Positions 1-12,267 of a DNA stretch of 64,000 nt are shown piece after piece. Each line of letters begins with the position of its first letter. The first letter of the stretch is position 1. Source of the stretch: Hyalella azteca (taxonomy: Eukaryota > Arthropoda > Malacostraca > Amphipoda > Hyalellidae); the NCBI RefSeq assembly GCF_000764305.2, contig NW_025947752.1, positions 295,953-359,952 of the forward strand, read 5' to 3'. The position numbers were made by a program, and so were the translations under genes. The notes under the pieces were generated by a model. That model searched no databases, was not told where the DNA came from, and saw only the letters and a list, made by a program, of their open reading frames with translations.

Positions 1-2630
1 TTTAAACCCCAGGAATAAATTTATTGCCTGCATCGTAAAAAATATGAGTAACTATAAGAATTGATGCAAACAAAGTTTTTCTTTTCAACAAAAACGTTCC
101 ATTCAACTTCTTAGTTATCTAAAAATGGAACAGCGAGTGCTATTGAGAATAATAGATTTAGGAAGAGCAAACTAAAAATTTCGCTTTGGTTTCAAATCGA
201 CCAACATGGGAACATCTATCAGAAGTTTTAACCCATACGTATACCGCAATGTTCGTCAAAAATTTCGACATTTGTTCCTTACCGATTACGTAAATATATT
301 TGTCTAATAAATAAATTTCTAGAAATAATCAACTAATCATCAATAATCACTTCGAGTTTTATACAAAGCTTTCATTTTAATTCATCAGTGATATCGATTA
401 TCATAAGAACTTTTACCATTTTTTTAGACACGAAATATAATTCTCCACTCTAGTACTAGTGTTTCTGGTTAAGCAACTTAGAAATTTACCACGCAGGAGA
501 ACAAAGCCGACATCCTCTGCTGGAAGAGAATTTTCATAATTTCTATATTTTAAAACAACAACATAAATTTCCATTTGAGAAAATGTATCATGCACAGTCA
601 GCTGAATCCACGAATCCTGCACAATAATGTCTTAGTAAAGAACAGTAATTCATATAAAACTAAATCCTCCATGCACCTTCCATGTGCACCCATACCAACC
701 CACTTCGCATCCATTGCAGGACCTCATATATCATAAATAAACTAAAGGCATGGCACAGAAAATCACAAAAATCATCACAAGCGACGTATCTGGGAGCATA
801 GACTCAACTTTTTGGCTTGAAGTCGATAAATTTCCATCTGTGCTCGGGGCGCAATGCCATCTCTTCCAATATTGAGTAAAGCTCGAGTTTTGTACGGCTC
901 ATCTTAGTGGCAGAAAGAGCTCCAACTTTCCAACTTTTTTCTTGAGGCGGTGGCAACTGCCTATATAACTTTTCTAAATTGAGCATTGCACATACGCTGC
1001 GATTCTTCAGTACTTTGAAATATTCGGCGCCGTCTGATGCGATTTTTTCCCGTATAGTTCGCAGAATATTTCTTTCACATCAAAGAGGCCACACATAAAA
1101 ATTTTCACAAAAATTTCCAAAAATTTTGCTTTTGAAACGTACGTTCATCGATGAAAAGAATCTGGAAGCCATCATTCCATTAACAAAGGAGTTAAAATTC
1201 AGATTCATTGTTGAATCGCGGAAGCTGCAACACGTGCAAAGAGCGGTTCTTTGAGTTTAAATTGAAATGCCTGAGGAGCGAAATCTAGAGATCGCTACAT
1301 TTGAAAGCAAATGGCATTCCGAACGCTTCTAAAACCATCGCATGCTCAGAAAATTTCTATGTGTCTGTTTACAACTTGCGTCTGGCATTTGTCTAAAGGA
1401 GCACACGTTTCAGTTCTTCTTATTTTAATATAAATATCACTGAAAAAATGGTTACCAACTCTTATGCTCTAATTTTGTCCATCGATACTGAAAGACATGG
1501 ATAATTGCTTTCTGAAAACATTTGATCGATAAAATCTTGTCAGAGAAATTCGTCCGAGCAGATGTGTGGTCTAAATAATTAACGTTGTAATGCATGCACA
1601 TGACATAATTTTAAATTCTGAGCTTCTGTTGAATTTTGTTCTCAGTCCACTTATTAATAAAAATATATGGTTCAGGCACTGAATTTATGGCACTAAAGAA
1701 ATATATAAGAAACACCTACTTCATTCAGTGTTAATGCGTAAATACTTGAAGTTTATATCATTCGTAAATCCATTTGATTCACATATATGAGTTCAGTGAT
1801 GCGATAAGCATCGTTCCCGGCTAAATCCGTTTGTTATTGAAACCTGTTGACACCCCAGATTAATTATCTCGCAATTGATTGACTCTGTTATATGATCGCT
1901 TGCAACTTTGTAGCTACATGATTACGGATTAATCACGATTAACATGATTGGTTATTTTTATGTACATCACCCCCGCTTGAGGGATGATCAAAGATTAGAT
2001 ATAATTGCGGGTATCTTTGTACATCAACGTGTCTTCATAATTAAAGCTACTAGGGAAGCATCTAAATAAAACCAAACGAACCCATGCACATTTCAGCCAA
2101 GTGAACGTAATGTCACTCCTGCGGCGCGAAGCGCGCAAATTAAAAATATTTTTATGCGGATTTTCACTTAAATGTTTCACGAATGAAGTTGGAAGCTAGC
2201 AATATATTAATGCTTGGGCTTGTGCAAGGAGTAGCACTAACCTTCGGATAAAGCTTGGTACTAGACTTAAAGCTGGTCTAGTTTCATGACATCAATTAAG
2301 ATTTAAAATATTTAAATTGACTCGAACGCAAAAATTTTTATAATGTTTCTACTGCAACAAACTCACCATCACAAAATGTTTCCTGAACAATTTACACCCA
2401 ATCGAACACTGAAGTACAAATAATTTTACGAACCATGGACCAAATATTGCAATTAATTTTAAAACCGCTACTACTTTTTTTCATGAATGTTAAGTGATCA
2501 TCACACGTTGCTTGCGAACGTTTACGAATACTGCTCGGAATACGCTCTAGGAAATGTAAAGCAAAAGCAGGCCATTTTTGCCTGATCGCTAATTATTCTT
2601 CCTTGAAGTCATTTATTATTGCAGTGAATC
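1..2630. other. Non-coding AT-rich stretch
   Basis: Only short, stop-rich reading frames with no recognisable motif on either strand. No convincing exon with splice borders was found. A short run near 1920-1960 repeats variants of gattaatcacgattaacatg. Nothing else is supported here. Confidence 0.5.
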
Positions 2631-3546
2631 AATAGTGATTATAGAGGGATTAGGATACTTGCGTAAATTGCATTATAAGCTGGTATTTCATCTTAGAAAA
2701 AAAGTTTGAGTAGCTTTGAAATTACAATAAACATACTATAGAAAACGAAAAGTATAAACTGTCCCGAAATACCTTTCAGTTTTTAAAATGATTTTAGTTT
2801 TGAGAGGCTGTTTGAAATTTCTACGTACCAACGACCACAGAAAAGAATGGCTTAATATATATTTTGGCCTAAAATTCGTGCAGAGTGCAGCATCTTTCGA
2901 AAGATTTTGAACTGCCCAAAATTGCCTTATTAACAAGCAAACATGAAAACGTGAACTATAAATTGTTAAGATGCACTTTAAAATCCGGATAGTTTCGGAA
3001 AATAGCTTCCTCTGAAGAATATTTAACGAAACTTCCTCTTTATGTTTTTTTCGCTAAAAAGTCAAGAATGTTGCAGTTATAGGAGCTAATAGTGATTATA
3101 GAGGGATTAGGATACTTGCGTAAATTGCATTATAAGCTGGTATTTCATCTTAGAAAAAAAGTTTGAGTAGCTTTGAAATTACAATAAACATACTATAGAA
3201 AACGAAAAGTATAAACTGTCCCGAAATACCTTTCAGTTTTTAAAATGATTTTAGTTTTGAGAGGCTGTTTGAAATTTCTACGTACCAACGACCACAGAAA
3301 AGAATGGCTTAATATATATTTTGGCCTAAAATTCGTGCAGAGTGCAGCATCTTTCGAAAGATTTTGAACTACCCAAAATTGCCTCATTAAAAAGCAAATA
3401 TGAAAACGTGAACTATAAATTGTTGAAATGCACATTAATATCCAGATAGTTTCAGAAAATAGCTTCCTCTGAAGAATATTTAACGAAACTTCCTCTTTAT
3501 GTTTTTTTCGCTAAAAAGTCAAGAATGTTGCAGTTATAGGAGCTAC
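2631..3546. repeat. 458-bp tandem duplication, two units
   Basis: Unit 1 (2631-3088) and unit 2 (3089-3546) are head-to-tail copies at an exact offset of 458 bp; both end in aggagcta. By eye they match everywhere except for ten substitutions, all between 2914 and 2997 of unit 1. The short reverse-strand frames inside each unit are duplicated with the DNA and show no known domain, so I do not call them genes. Confidence 0.95.
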
Positions 3547-5100
3547 AGAAATGTGTATGAAACTCGTAAATTGGGTCATTTAATGTACAAAGTTTCCTCG
3601 CATTACTCTTCTTCATTTACCTACACAAAGTTAGCAAGCAAGTCTGAAAACTTTCATATCGTGAGTTCCCAAAGTAGGCCGAATACATTATAATTCTGAT
3701 TACTATCAATGCGAATTGATGCGATGTTGAATTATGTCGATAAAAGATGACAGAAAGTTCATCATAAATAATAAAAACAACATTAATTAAGTTTTGTATC
3801 TAAAATGGCTACATAACTGATGGCAATTTCTGACGATCTTCTCATTTTATTCTACATCTTCAATTTGGCTACATCTATATATGAGCAATGGAAGTTTTAT
3901 TATGTAAATTATATCTAAAAGAAGTTACAATACATTTCAGCACCTGCGATAAAATTGTTTTAGCATTACAATTTTTCTGCTAATAATTAATTTAATTACA
4001 AACTATCATACACTATTCAACAGTATTTTTTACATACAACAGTTTTTTGTCGGGGTAGGCTTGGCATGGACCTTTTCGAATACGTAAGTTTGAGTTGTCA
4101 TTTGTTTCAACAATTGCAAAGGAAAAGTAATAACCTTGTGTGCAGCAGTAAATCGCTTGATGAAGGACTTTCGGTACAAATTTTAAAAGAAACAACTGAA
4201 TGAAGTCAGGTCAGCTCTCTATATAGAGGTCAGGCCAGACCTGTATTAAAGTTATCAAATTACACTCTTTCCGGTCGTCAACTCTACACTGCAGTGGCAC
4301 GGCATTGGTGTACTATATATATATATACACTGTACTACAGCAGAGTGCCACACTATATATACAGTACCTGTTACGTTTGCTAGTCGTATGACTTCTAAGT
4401 CCAAGCTAGCTAAGGAGGGAGATGGGCAGAGACGAGACTGTAGGTTTGGGGAACTGTATTTGGTGGAATCTGGTATACAACTGTGGCATAAAGGCTTGCT
4501 GGCCTTACATGACCTACCATTGACACCATTTTAGTTCTACTTGAATTTGATACTAATACGTAAACACGTAACAGTACTCATGTGCCTACTATTTTAACCC
4601 GGAATTCGCGTCCCAAGCGGGTATTGCATGCAGTGGCCCAAGCGAGTCTATTTCATCAATGTATTTTAAAATCTTTTATCTAATACAATTCCGATCTCAT
4701 TACAGCATTATTGCTGTATTATCATTTCTACAAAGGTGTGATTGGAGTTGATGTACAGAATCTGGAGCACCCATACCAATGTACTGATATAAAATGTTTC
4801 AGATCAGTGTTTTTTTAATATATAATTATATTACGAATCGAATTGTAGTAATTTCGATTTCAATATCTTGAAGTCTCCTTGTATGGTTGATAAAGTATAC
4901 GAGTCAATATGATGACATTACATCGCCGTCAGTACAAAACTTTTTCACATCGGCAATCGAGTTCAAATTATATTAGAATTTTAGAACTTAAACTAATAGA
5001 TCAATAGTGTCATCTAACTGTTGCTATGTCTTATATCGTATTTTGGTCATAAATTTTCCATTTCCTCAAAATATCTGTGACTGTTCTCGACACACACAAG
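3547..5100. other. Non-coding stretch with AT-rich palindromic patch
   Basis: No coding signal seen. An AT-dinucleotide patch and imperfect inverted repeats lie at about 4200-4375, where sequences around gcagtggcac and gtgccac face each other across the TA run. Otherwise unremarkable. Confidence 0.4.
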
Positions 5101-5127
5101 CTAGCGTCATCAATGATCTTAAATTTT

Positions 5128-5625
5128 GAAAAGTGTCAGTTCAGCCGTTTCTGATTCATAATTAGTATAATTAGCTTTTTAAATTAAACTTGAAAATTCC
5201 CCAAACATGAAATTCATGCGCTTGAAAACGGCAAAACTGCTGCTCAAAATTTACATAATGTCCGTTCAGCCGTTACCGAAATAGAATAAGTATAAATTAA
5301 TTTTTTAATTCAACTTGAAAACACTTGAGCCCAGAAATATATTCATTTTAAAACGAAATGAATGGTGTTTAAATTACACGTGTGTCAGTTTAGACGTTAC
5401 TGAAATCCCATTAATATGAATATTTTTTTTAAATTTCAATTTGATAATTCTCCAAACCTAAAAATTTATTTAACTTCTAATAGCAAAATTGCTGCTTTAA
5501 TTCGACGATTGCCCCTTTAGTAGATTATGAAAAAAAAATAAATTATACATATGTTTTTTTCAATTCAAATGAAAAATTCTCCCAAATCAGTAATTTATCA
5601 GTTTTACGGCGCTTGTTAAACATGA
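5128..5625. repeat. Degenerate tandem repeat, period about 126 bp
   Basis: A recurring paragraph begins with a variant of tgtcagttcagccgttactg, continues through an AT-rich spacer, then a variant of aacttgaaaattctccaaac, then gcaaaactgctgct. Starts lie near 5133, 5260, 5386 and about 5510, giving at least four units of 124-127 bp. The last unit is the most decayed. It is an old satellite-like array or a repeat remnant. Confidence 0.75.
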
Positions 5626-5795
5626 CAGCAAAGGATAAATAACCTTAGCTATTGAGATTATATGCATTTTTTATAAATAGTTTTAAAAAGTTCGAGCCTG
5701 TCATCATGAACGGAAATAATTTCATTTCGGCTTTATCGGTGCGCATGAATTTATTCAGTTTTCGAGATGGAATTAATATTTGTTCGAGTAATTCA

Positions 5796-6073
5796 GTGGT
5801 GGTGGCAACCATTTTGGTGGCAACAATGTGGCAGCAACAAGGTGGAATTTGGCAGCAACAAGGTGGTGGCAGCAAAGTGATGGCAACAAGATGGTGGCAA
5901 CAAGGTGGTGGCAACAAGGTGGTGGCAACAAGATGGTGGCAACAAGGTGGCGACAGCAAGGTGGTGGCAACAAGGTAGTGGCAACAAGGTGGTGGCAACA
6001 AGGTGGTGGCAACAAGGTGGTGGCAACAAGGTGGTGGCAACCAGGTGGTGGCAACAAGGTGGTGGCAACAAGA
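5796..6073. repeat. 14-bp minisatellite (ggtggtggcaacaa)n
   Basis: About 18-20 tandem copies of the unit ggtggtggcaacaa, with variants at the left edge. Because 14 is not a multiple of three and the unit lacks stops, each strand reads as one repeating 14-residue peptide in every frame: VVATRWWQQGGGNK forward and a CCHHLVATTLLPPP-type repeat in reverse. The overlapping long frames here are products of the repeat and not evidence for a gene. Confidence 0.95.
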
Positions 6074-7190
6074 CAAGCAGACACTCGTGTTGTGTGACAC
6101 TCAAGTCTCGGGAGGACGACAACTTCTCAAGGCAGCACGCAAGCTCGCTAATTGCATGCTGCAGTTCGAGCAACTTCGTGAATGGATTTGTACGCAGATT
6201 GTAACAAACTTCTGCTATAAGGCGTCGCAGGACGAGGCGTGCTGACAGCGTATATCGCTGCCAATTTCTTGTATATCGTTGCCGTAGTTTCTTGATAGAA
6301 GCTCAGTCAATATTGACAGTGCTTTCTAATTAAGTCACGAAGCTAATGATTCTCCTAACTTATTTCGTGCTTATTATTCCCACGGTTTTACTTCCAAAAA
6401 TTTAATATTTTTATCAATCTCTATTCAACAATTAATGTCGTACAGGGCTGCGATCATCATTTTCGAAATAATAAGGAACCATGTAAAATTTTGTATTTGC
6501 GTCCTGTCAATGGCAACTTATAATGTACATAATTTTTTAAAATTAATTTTTTGTGGAATATTGGAAGATGATGTCTTTTGTGGTGGATTGCTCAAGTTCG
6601 CAATCCATCAAAAATTTTGTATTACAAGTTCGCCTGTGAGATGACAACATCTAAGCAAATTATTACTTCTAAAGGTTCCATCGAAGACAAGAGAATTTGT
6701 TTTATCTACAATTTTCTTATTAGTTTTTTTCAATAAATCCCAAAATCTTTTATTCTTCGAAATTTTTTTTCGATACATTGAAAAAAACGAATGAGAAAAA
6801 TTTCAATACAACGAATTATCAGGTCTTCAAGCAAACCTGTTTAAATGAAAAAATTCTGCCAAAATATCATAATTTACACTTTACCAAGACATTTGTACAG
6901 TTTTATTAGAGAGAATTATAAAATTCTCACATTAAAGGATTTTAAATTCAAATTTAACAATGAAAATAACTGAAGTTTATTGTGCTTTCAGGTCGTTTCC
7001 TGACTTGTCTCATATCCCAGCTAGGGCTTCCACGAAGTAATTGAATAGTTCCACTGGCAAAGCACTGGATTAAATCATATATGACGGCAAAGGAGTCATT
7101 GTATTCTGAGACACCGGCCGTCACGCCGCGACCTTCTCATTGCAGCGCCCACAATGGCTCTCAGAGGCACAAAACTTCAGCGTATTGCAT
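6074..7190. other. Non-coding stretch
   Basis: After the minisatellite the sequence returns to AT-rich unique DNA. No splice-bordered coding segment or repeat was recognised. Confidence 0.4.
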
Positions 7191-7191
7191 G

Positions 7192-7473
7192 CAGAATTCA
7201 ATTTCGCGTTCTCAAGAAGTCTTTCCAACACCCAATGTAGCGGCCAAACTATATGGAAATGTGATACAGAGGCCAAATGTTTTAGTGATGCATATTTAGT
7301 GAAAGCTATCATATTTTAAATGAAGTATTGTTATTATAACATGTCAACGTGGTGCTTGAATGCGAAATTCAATCTCCCGTTCTCCAGAAGTTTTCCTAAC
7401 TCCTAAAGTTGCGGCCAAACTGTATGGTATATGGCAAGTGCTGCAGGCGCCAAACGCTTAAAATATTTATGTC
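7192..7473. repeat. Diverged tandem pair, period about 169 bp
   Basis: Two related blocks (about 7192-7300 and 7361-7473) share the order gaattcaat..cgttctc.agaagt..ttcc.aac..c..a.gt.gcggccaaact.tatgg, followed by a block containing gccaaa and ending in tattta. They are clearly homologous but considerably diverged. Each could also be a copy of a dispersed repeat that landed next to another. Confidence 0.6.
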
Positions 7474-9405
7474 ATCATAGCGGTGTATCGTGTATGTCAT
7501 AGCAGCACTTAAAACACTTTTATTATGAAGATGGAGTTATTTGCACAAGTTTGTTAATTGAGAAATAAAACCATAAAAATTCACAAACGATCAGTGAGTT
7601 AAATACGTTAATCGAGTGGTTTTCAATATGGGGACACTATATGGGGTATTCCTTCACCCTAATACTTCTAAGAAAAATAATCTTTAATGATTTTTTTGCA
7701 CTACCATCTCCTTAATCTTAAACGATCAACAACGCCATTCCATTCTGTTTTTTTTTTCACTTAATAAAAATGAAAAAAATACGTGTACTATATACTGATG
7801 ACAAAGCCAAGCTGACGTTGGTAAAGATTGGGAACAATAATTACAAAATTTGTCATCGTTCGAGGACTTTACCTCCTATAAAGAATTTTTTTATCGGCAA
7901 TAAATTCATCTCAAATTGATAAACCCGTCGCCCATCGTCATTCACAAAGGTCGCATTTTAAGGCACATTTACGGTTCTCAACTTTTGTAATTATGTATTT
8001 TGAAATAATGGGCCACAGCCAATATAATGCGCATTTAAATTAATAAAGACAAAAAAATACTTTTAAATTGTACACATAAGCTAATGAATATTTTGAAATT
8101 GTATAGAATGATTTTTTTATTTTCTCTAGATGACATATATTATCGTTTATAATAAATGAATAAGTAAATTGCTAAAATTAGTACGAAGAAGATTTTCACG
8201 ACCTAATATTTTAGCCTATGAAGCACGCGATCCTAAAAAAACTCAACTTAAGAAATTGCCATTTAAAATTATGATAAGGATAAAATGATAAAATGCATTC
8301 CTAAAAAAGTGGGTATTTTTCAACATTCGAACTGTATATTTTGGAGCGTCACTCATCACTCGCTGAAAATCTGTTAAAATTGTCGCTACTGAATTTCCCG
8401 CAGCGAGCAAAATATGAAAAGACGAACAAAGCGAATATTCAAGCTCATTTATATATTTTTACTCAAGTGATTGGACATTATGGAGTGAGTGATTGAACTC
8501 CTCCCGTAGTAATCCCTAATGATTGGGGTGACTGCACTTATTCGCTCCGAAGTGGTAGAATACGAAGTGTGACGACTGCACCTTATCATTATTTCATTAA
8601 TGTTGTAAATTGATGAGAGCAGTAAGACAAGACGTCTAGAAGTAGACATAATACTCACACTACTTGATAACCTTGAGATTAATTTACGTGATCAAGAATT
8701 TCAGCCTTGCCTCCAGCTGCATGATGTCTCAGATAGTCTATTGCTCAGAACTTTACTGAAAAATGTGGTTTAGCCGTTCGGGATGCTTAGACTTAAAGTA
8801 CATTTATGAATTTGGTCAATAGATGCCCTGGGTAGGACAAGAAAAATTAGTATCACAAAAAATTACACGAATAAATAAAAAGATTGACGAAAAATTGGAA
8901 TTTGAATTGAATGGAATTTGGATGGATGTGGTCAGTAACTGACGACTCATAATAATTTTGCTGCAGCAAAAACAGCAAGAAAATTAAAGTTATCTTCAAA
9001 GCAAGAAAAAAATGAATTTTAAATTGACGAGCTGCTTAACGTACGTAACTATATCGATAGCAAATGACGAAAATAAAAGTAACTTCAGAACAACTTGAAC
9101 AAACTTAATCAGATAAATGATAGTAAAAATTTTCATAATATTGAATGACGGTAATTCAAAATGAGGATCATATCCCTCATCCGAAGTGATAAAATGGAGA
9201 TTCGTTTTCATACTGTGAATTTCAGTCGTAGCTTGCGATGTGATGTGATCAATTATTGAACAGCGATAAATTTTTCGCATTGACAGTGAAGAAAAAATTA
9301 GTAGGTTACGAAGCTACAACACCGTTACGATTTTCTACGCTCAGAGTGAAAGATTTTTAGCGCATTTTCTTAATTATGGAAAAAAGGCGCTATTGTGCTC
9401 GTCAT
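7474..9405. other. Non-coding stretch
   Basis: AT-rich with only short frames on both strands. The reverse-strand frames at 8449-8658 and 8996-9280 have no recognisable motif and no supporting splice structure, so neither is called. Confidence 0.4.
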
Positions 9406-9453
9406 GTCCGTCCGTCCGTGACTTCCGTCCGTGACTTCACGTCACGGACGGAC
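9406..9453. repeat. GC-rich hairpin with a repeated arm
   Basis: The 12-mer tccgtccgtgac occurs twice (ending at 9422 and at 9435) and is followed after ttcac by its exact reverse complement at 9441-9452. The single right arm could pair with either left arm. It stands out as GC-rich in AT-rich surroundings. No function is assigned. Confidence 0.8.
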
Positions 9454-10995
9454 GAGAAAATGCGCTCTCTGTCGCTCACTGCAGTGAGTACTGAGATATA
9501 TGTTTACTTTCATACTCTCAGGGAAACCATGTCATTACACTACTCTTCATGTCAGTCTCCAACCAAAATTATTATTTCATAAAATTCCAAGGCAAGCAGT
9601 GGCAGGCGAGGCGTTCTCACCATTGAGGCGAATAATCAATCGCTATAGTCTTCCGAGCCCGATATGTGGTACGTCTAACACTTCGAAATATTTGTAAATA
9701 GGAAATTCAAGTGGTTAGTGCGACCCACATATTGCTTTTGTTATGACACTAGCGCATCGTAGATATCGAACTAAATGGTATGATTCTCTTGGGTAGCTTC
9801 TTGTAGTAACGAAACATGAGCTCCTCTGTGGTGGCTTCATCTTAGATACCAAGAAGTTATCGTTTAAGTTGGTGTTGGACAACTCGTGGGTCGCACGATC
9901 GTCTGCGTGATTATTTTAATTAATTATTGATGTCACGCGTGCATCACATTTCGTCTTCTTCATTGAAAGTTTATTAGAAACATTTTTAAATCTTGAGAGG
10001 TTTTTATAAAATATTGTTCAATTATATGCGTTAAATGGTGCGCTTCTCCTTGAAATGGTATATGAATTCCTTGCTTAAATACAATACAATTCACGACATT
10101 ATAATTACCAAGACTTTCTTTCAAAATGTAGTCACCGAGTGAAATTAAAATTAACTATTAACATCGACAAAAAATAAGTGAACTAGTTTTAGTTTAACAC
10201 TGACCGTCTTTATATCCGATTAAACTTACTCCATATTTTAAATTATGATAATAAATCACTTTGCGCAACAATGTAATCGTTCATCTGTAGTTTGATTGGA
10301 TATACCTTGCCTGAAAGGTAATTAGCACATTCTTTTGAATGTACCCAAATTTTCGATTACACATTCTCTTGACATTATGACTTCGGTTCCTTCAATCAGA
10401 AATTTAAATAATAGTTCAGTAAAGTTGTAAATAATAATTTATACCTCATTCCCGTGGTTATTTGCATCAGTAACCGTACTGAATTCCCACATCCAGTACA
10501 AAGCAATGTCGTGAACATGACATGTACGGCCCATGATTGACCTTGCAAAGTCAATCCGTACACTCAAGTGGTAGAAGTGTGAAAAAAATCGAAAATAAAA
10601 TGAAAAATATCGAAGGACACGAGGAAAAACACAGCAGTACTATAACAACACTACTGTGCAATAAATGGCACCTAGCAATAACCAACAAAACAACATATTT
10701 AAATTGAAAGTATTCTCCCTCTCCTCTACCATCCCCTGTTTCTTCCATTTCATCAACCTATTACTTGCAACTAATACTTACACAAACCATCTCTGCACTC
10801 TAAATCTTGTCCCAATATCTTGAATCCTGCTCCTGTCTCCTCATTTCCCCCCTCCATATGCCAAAAATTAAGTTTAAAATGAATGTGTGACGCGTGACAG
10901 CTAGCCCGTACAAAGGCCTGACGTCTGAGGATCTTTTTCAGTGTCACCACGCTCCAAATTCAAATCCATATCCAGATAATTTAGCCATTATAATC
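9454..10995. other. Non-coding stretch
   Basis: No gene, RNA or clear repeat recognised. Short frames on both strands look random. Confidence 0.4.
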
Positions 10996-10996
10996 A

Positions 10997-11190
10997 CTGT
11001 AGCGCAGTGGTTAGCGGCCGTATCCACTGTATGCGCATGTGGCGCGCGACAGCGAGATGGGTGAGCTGGGCGCGGGTTCGAGCTCCGTTAAGCTCAGTTC
11101 ATTTCTCGGTGCCGTTAATGGACGGTGAGCTGAATCAGTCGCCGTCCATTACGGCGTCCACAAATTGCAGTATGGGTGAGCTGGGGTGAG
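10997..11190 (+). mobile_element. tRNA-like SINE head
   Basis: An A-box-like tagcgcagtggttagcgg (from 11000) is followed by a B-box-like gggttcgagctcc (11074-11086), the two internal RNA polymerase III promoter boxes of tRNA-derived SINEs. The separation, about 65 bp, is longer than in most tRNAs, so this is not a functional tRNA gene. Inside the element taatggacgg and ccgtccatta form a short inverted repeat. The body runs into the 123-bp repeat that starts at 11191. No poly-A tail or target duplication was identified. Confidence 0.6.
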
Positions 11191-11313
11191 CTTGCAAAGA
11201 AAGAACCTCTTCTTCGCCAACTTCGAGCTCCAGTTCTTCTGATGAGGTATGCCGTGATCCACCCAAATAAAAATTAAGAGTGGAGCACCTATGATTATTA
11301 GGTGGGCCAGGTG
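11191..11313. repeat. 123-bp direct repeat, copy 1
   Basis: Matches 12145-12267 from cttgcaa to ggccaggtg with only about two differences. On the plus strand one frame gives a serine-rich stretch ending DEVCRDPPK followed by a stop; on the minus strand one frame gives an acidic stretch containing EELELEVGEEEV. Which strand, if either, was once coding is unresolved. Confidence 0.9.
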
Positions 11314-12144
11314 ACCAATGTGTACGTGTGTACATGTGTGTGTAAATGTGTTTTTATTTGTGTGTATACTGTACATCCCTGCTCGATATGCGTACTACAT
11401 GATCAAGTGCATGGTGCCAGTTGCTGCTTTATGTTGACATTTTACGACCAAATTTAGCTATATACATGCAGAATTTCATTATTTAATGTCCAATTATCTC
11501 TGCCAGTATTTTATCTCTGCCATTGCGAAGACATGTAATCTTACCGCTGTAGGCCTTGTTGTGTTTTGTATTATTTTTTCCCCGTTTAAGAGAAGCGTAT
11601 CTAACTGCCGTCCGACAGCGCGGGAATACTGAACTCGGGCAACGATTTTAGACCAACAATTGAATAAGAAAATTAGCAATTGATCAGCTGAAAAAAAAAC
11701 ACTGCACGGCAAAACGAATGACCGAATTATTAAAGTTCAATTTCTTGCAAAATTATGCATTTTGCATTCGCAAACGCACGTTTTTCAACGTGATTAATTG
11801 AGAAATTTCAATGATATTCCAAATGTGACAGATATAGTGTCGGTATCCACAATACTCAGGAGTATAAAGCTGGACTTCCAGCTCAGTTTGAAAATTTTGC
11901 TGCGAAATTCTGCAAATTGGAAATCAAATCCGAAGCATGAAAAGCCAAAAACCAAAAGCGCAAGTTCTTCGAAACTTTGGAGGCGCACAGAACAATTGGA
12001 AGCTTGGAACTGCCTGCTGTGAAGAATCTCTAGTGACGATGACGACCTAAAACGATTTATTCGGCGCTGAAATAACCAGCAGCTCGAGCAGTACAAAAGA
12101 AAGCTGCGAGTGCAACGAATAGACGTGTGGCCAAACGGAAGATT
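11314..12144. other. Spacer between the 123-bp direct repeats
   Basis: About 830 bp. It contains reverse-strand frames (11494-11712, 11794-12216) and a forward frame (11798-12022) with mixed, somewhat coding-like composition but no recognised domain. If the flanking 123-bp repeats are ends of one element, this would be its body; I saw no terminal inverted repeats or target duplication to prove it. Confidence 0.35.
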
Positions 12145-12267
12145 CTTGCAAGGAAAGAACCTCTTCTTCGCCAACTTCGAGCTCCAGTTCTTCTGATGAG
12201 GTATGCCGTGATCCACCCAAATAAAAATTAAGAGTAGAGCACCTATGATTATTAGGTGGGCCAGGTG
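12145..12267. repeat. 123-bp direct repeat, copy 2
   Basis: Second copy of the unit at 11191-11313, in the same orientation. The near-identity argues for a recent duplication or an active repeat family. Sequence on either side of the two copies is unrelated, so the boundaries are sharp. Confidence 0.9.

Noticed and set aside
2736..3435. Duplicated reverse-strand frames (QFW.VQNLSKDAALCTNF)
   Set aside because: They are copied with the 458-bp tandem unit, are short and have no motif or splice support.
5645..6245. Several overlapping long open frames on both strands
   Set aside because: They are produced by the 14-bp stop-free minisatellite and change frame with its copy number; none has a domain.
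11000..11086. Possible tRNA gene
   Set aside because: A- and B-box-like words are present, but the spacing is too long and no cloverleaf can be drawn; a SINE head fits better.
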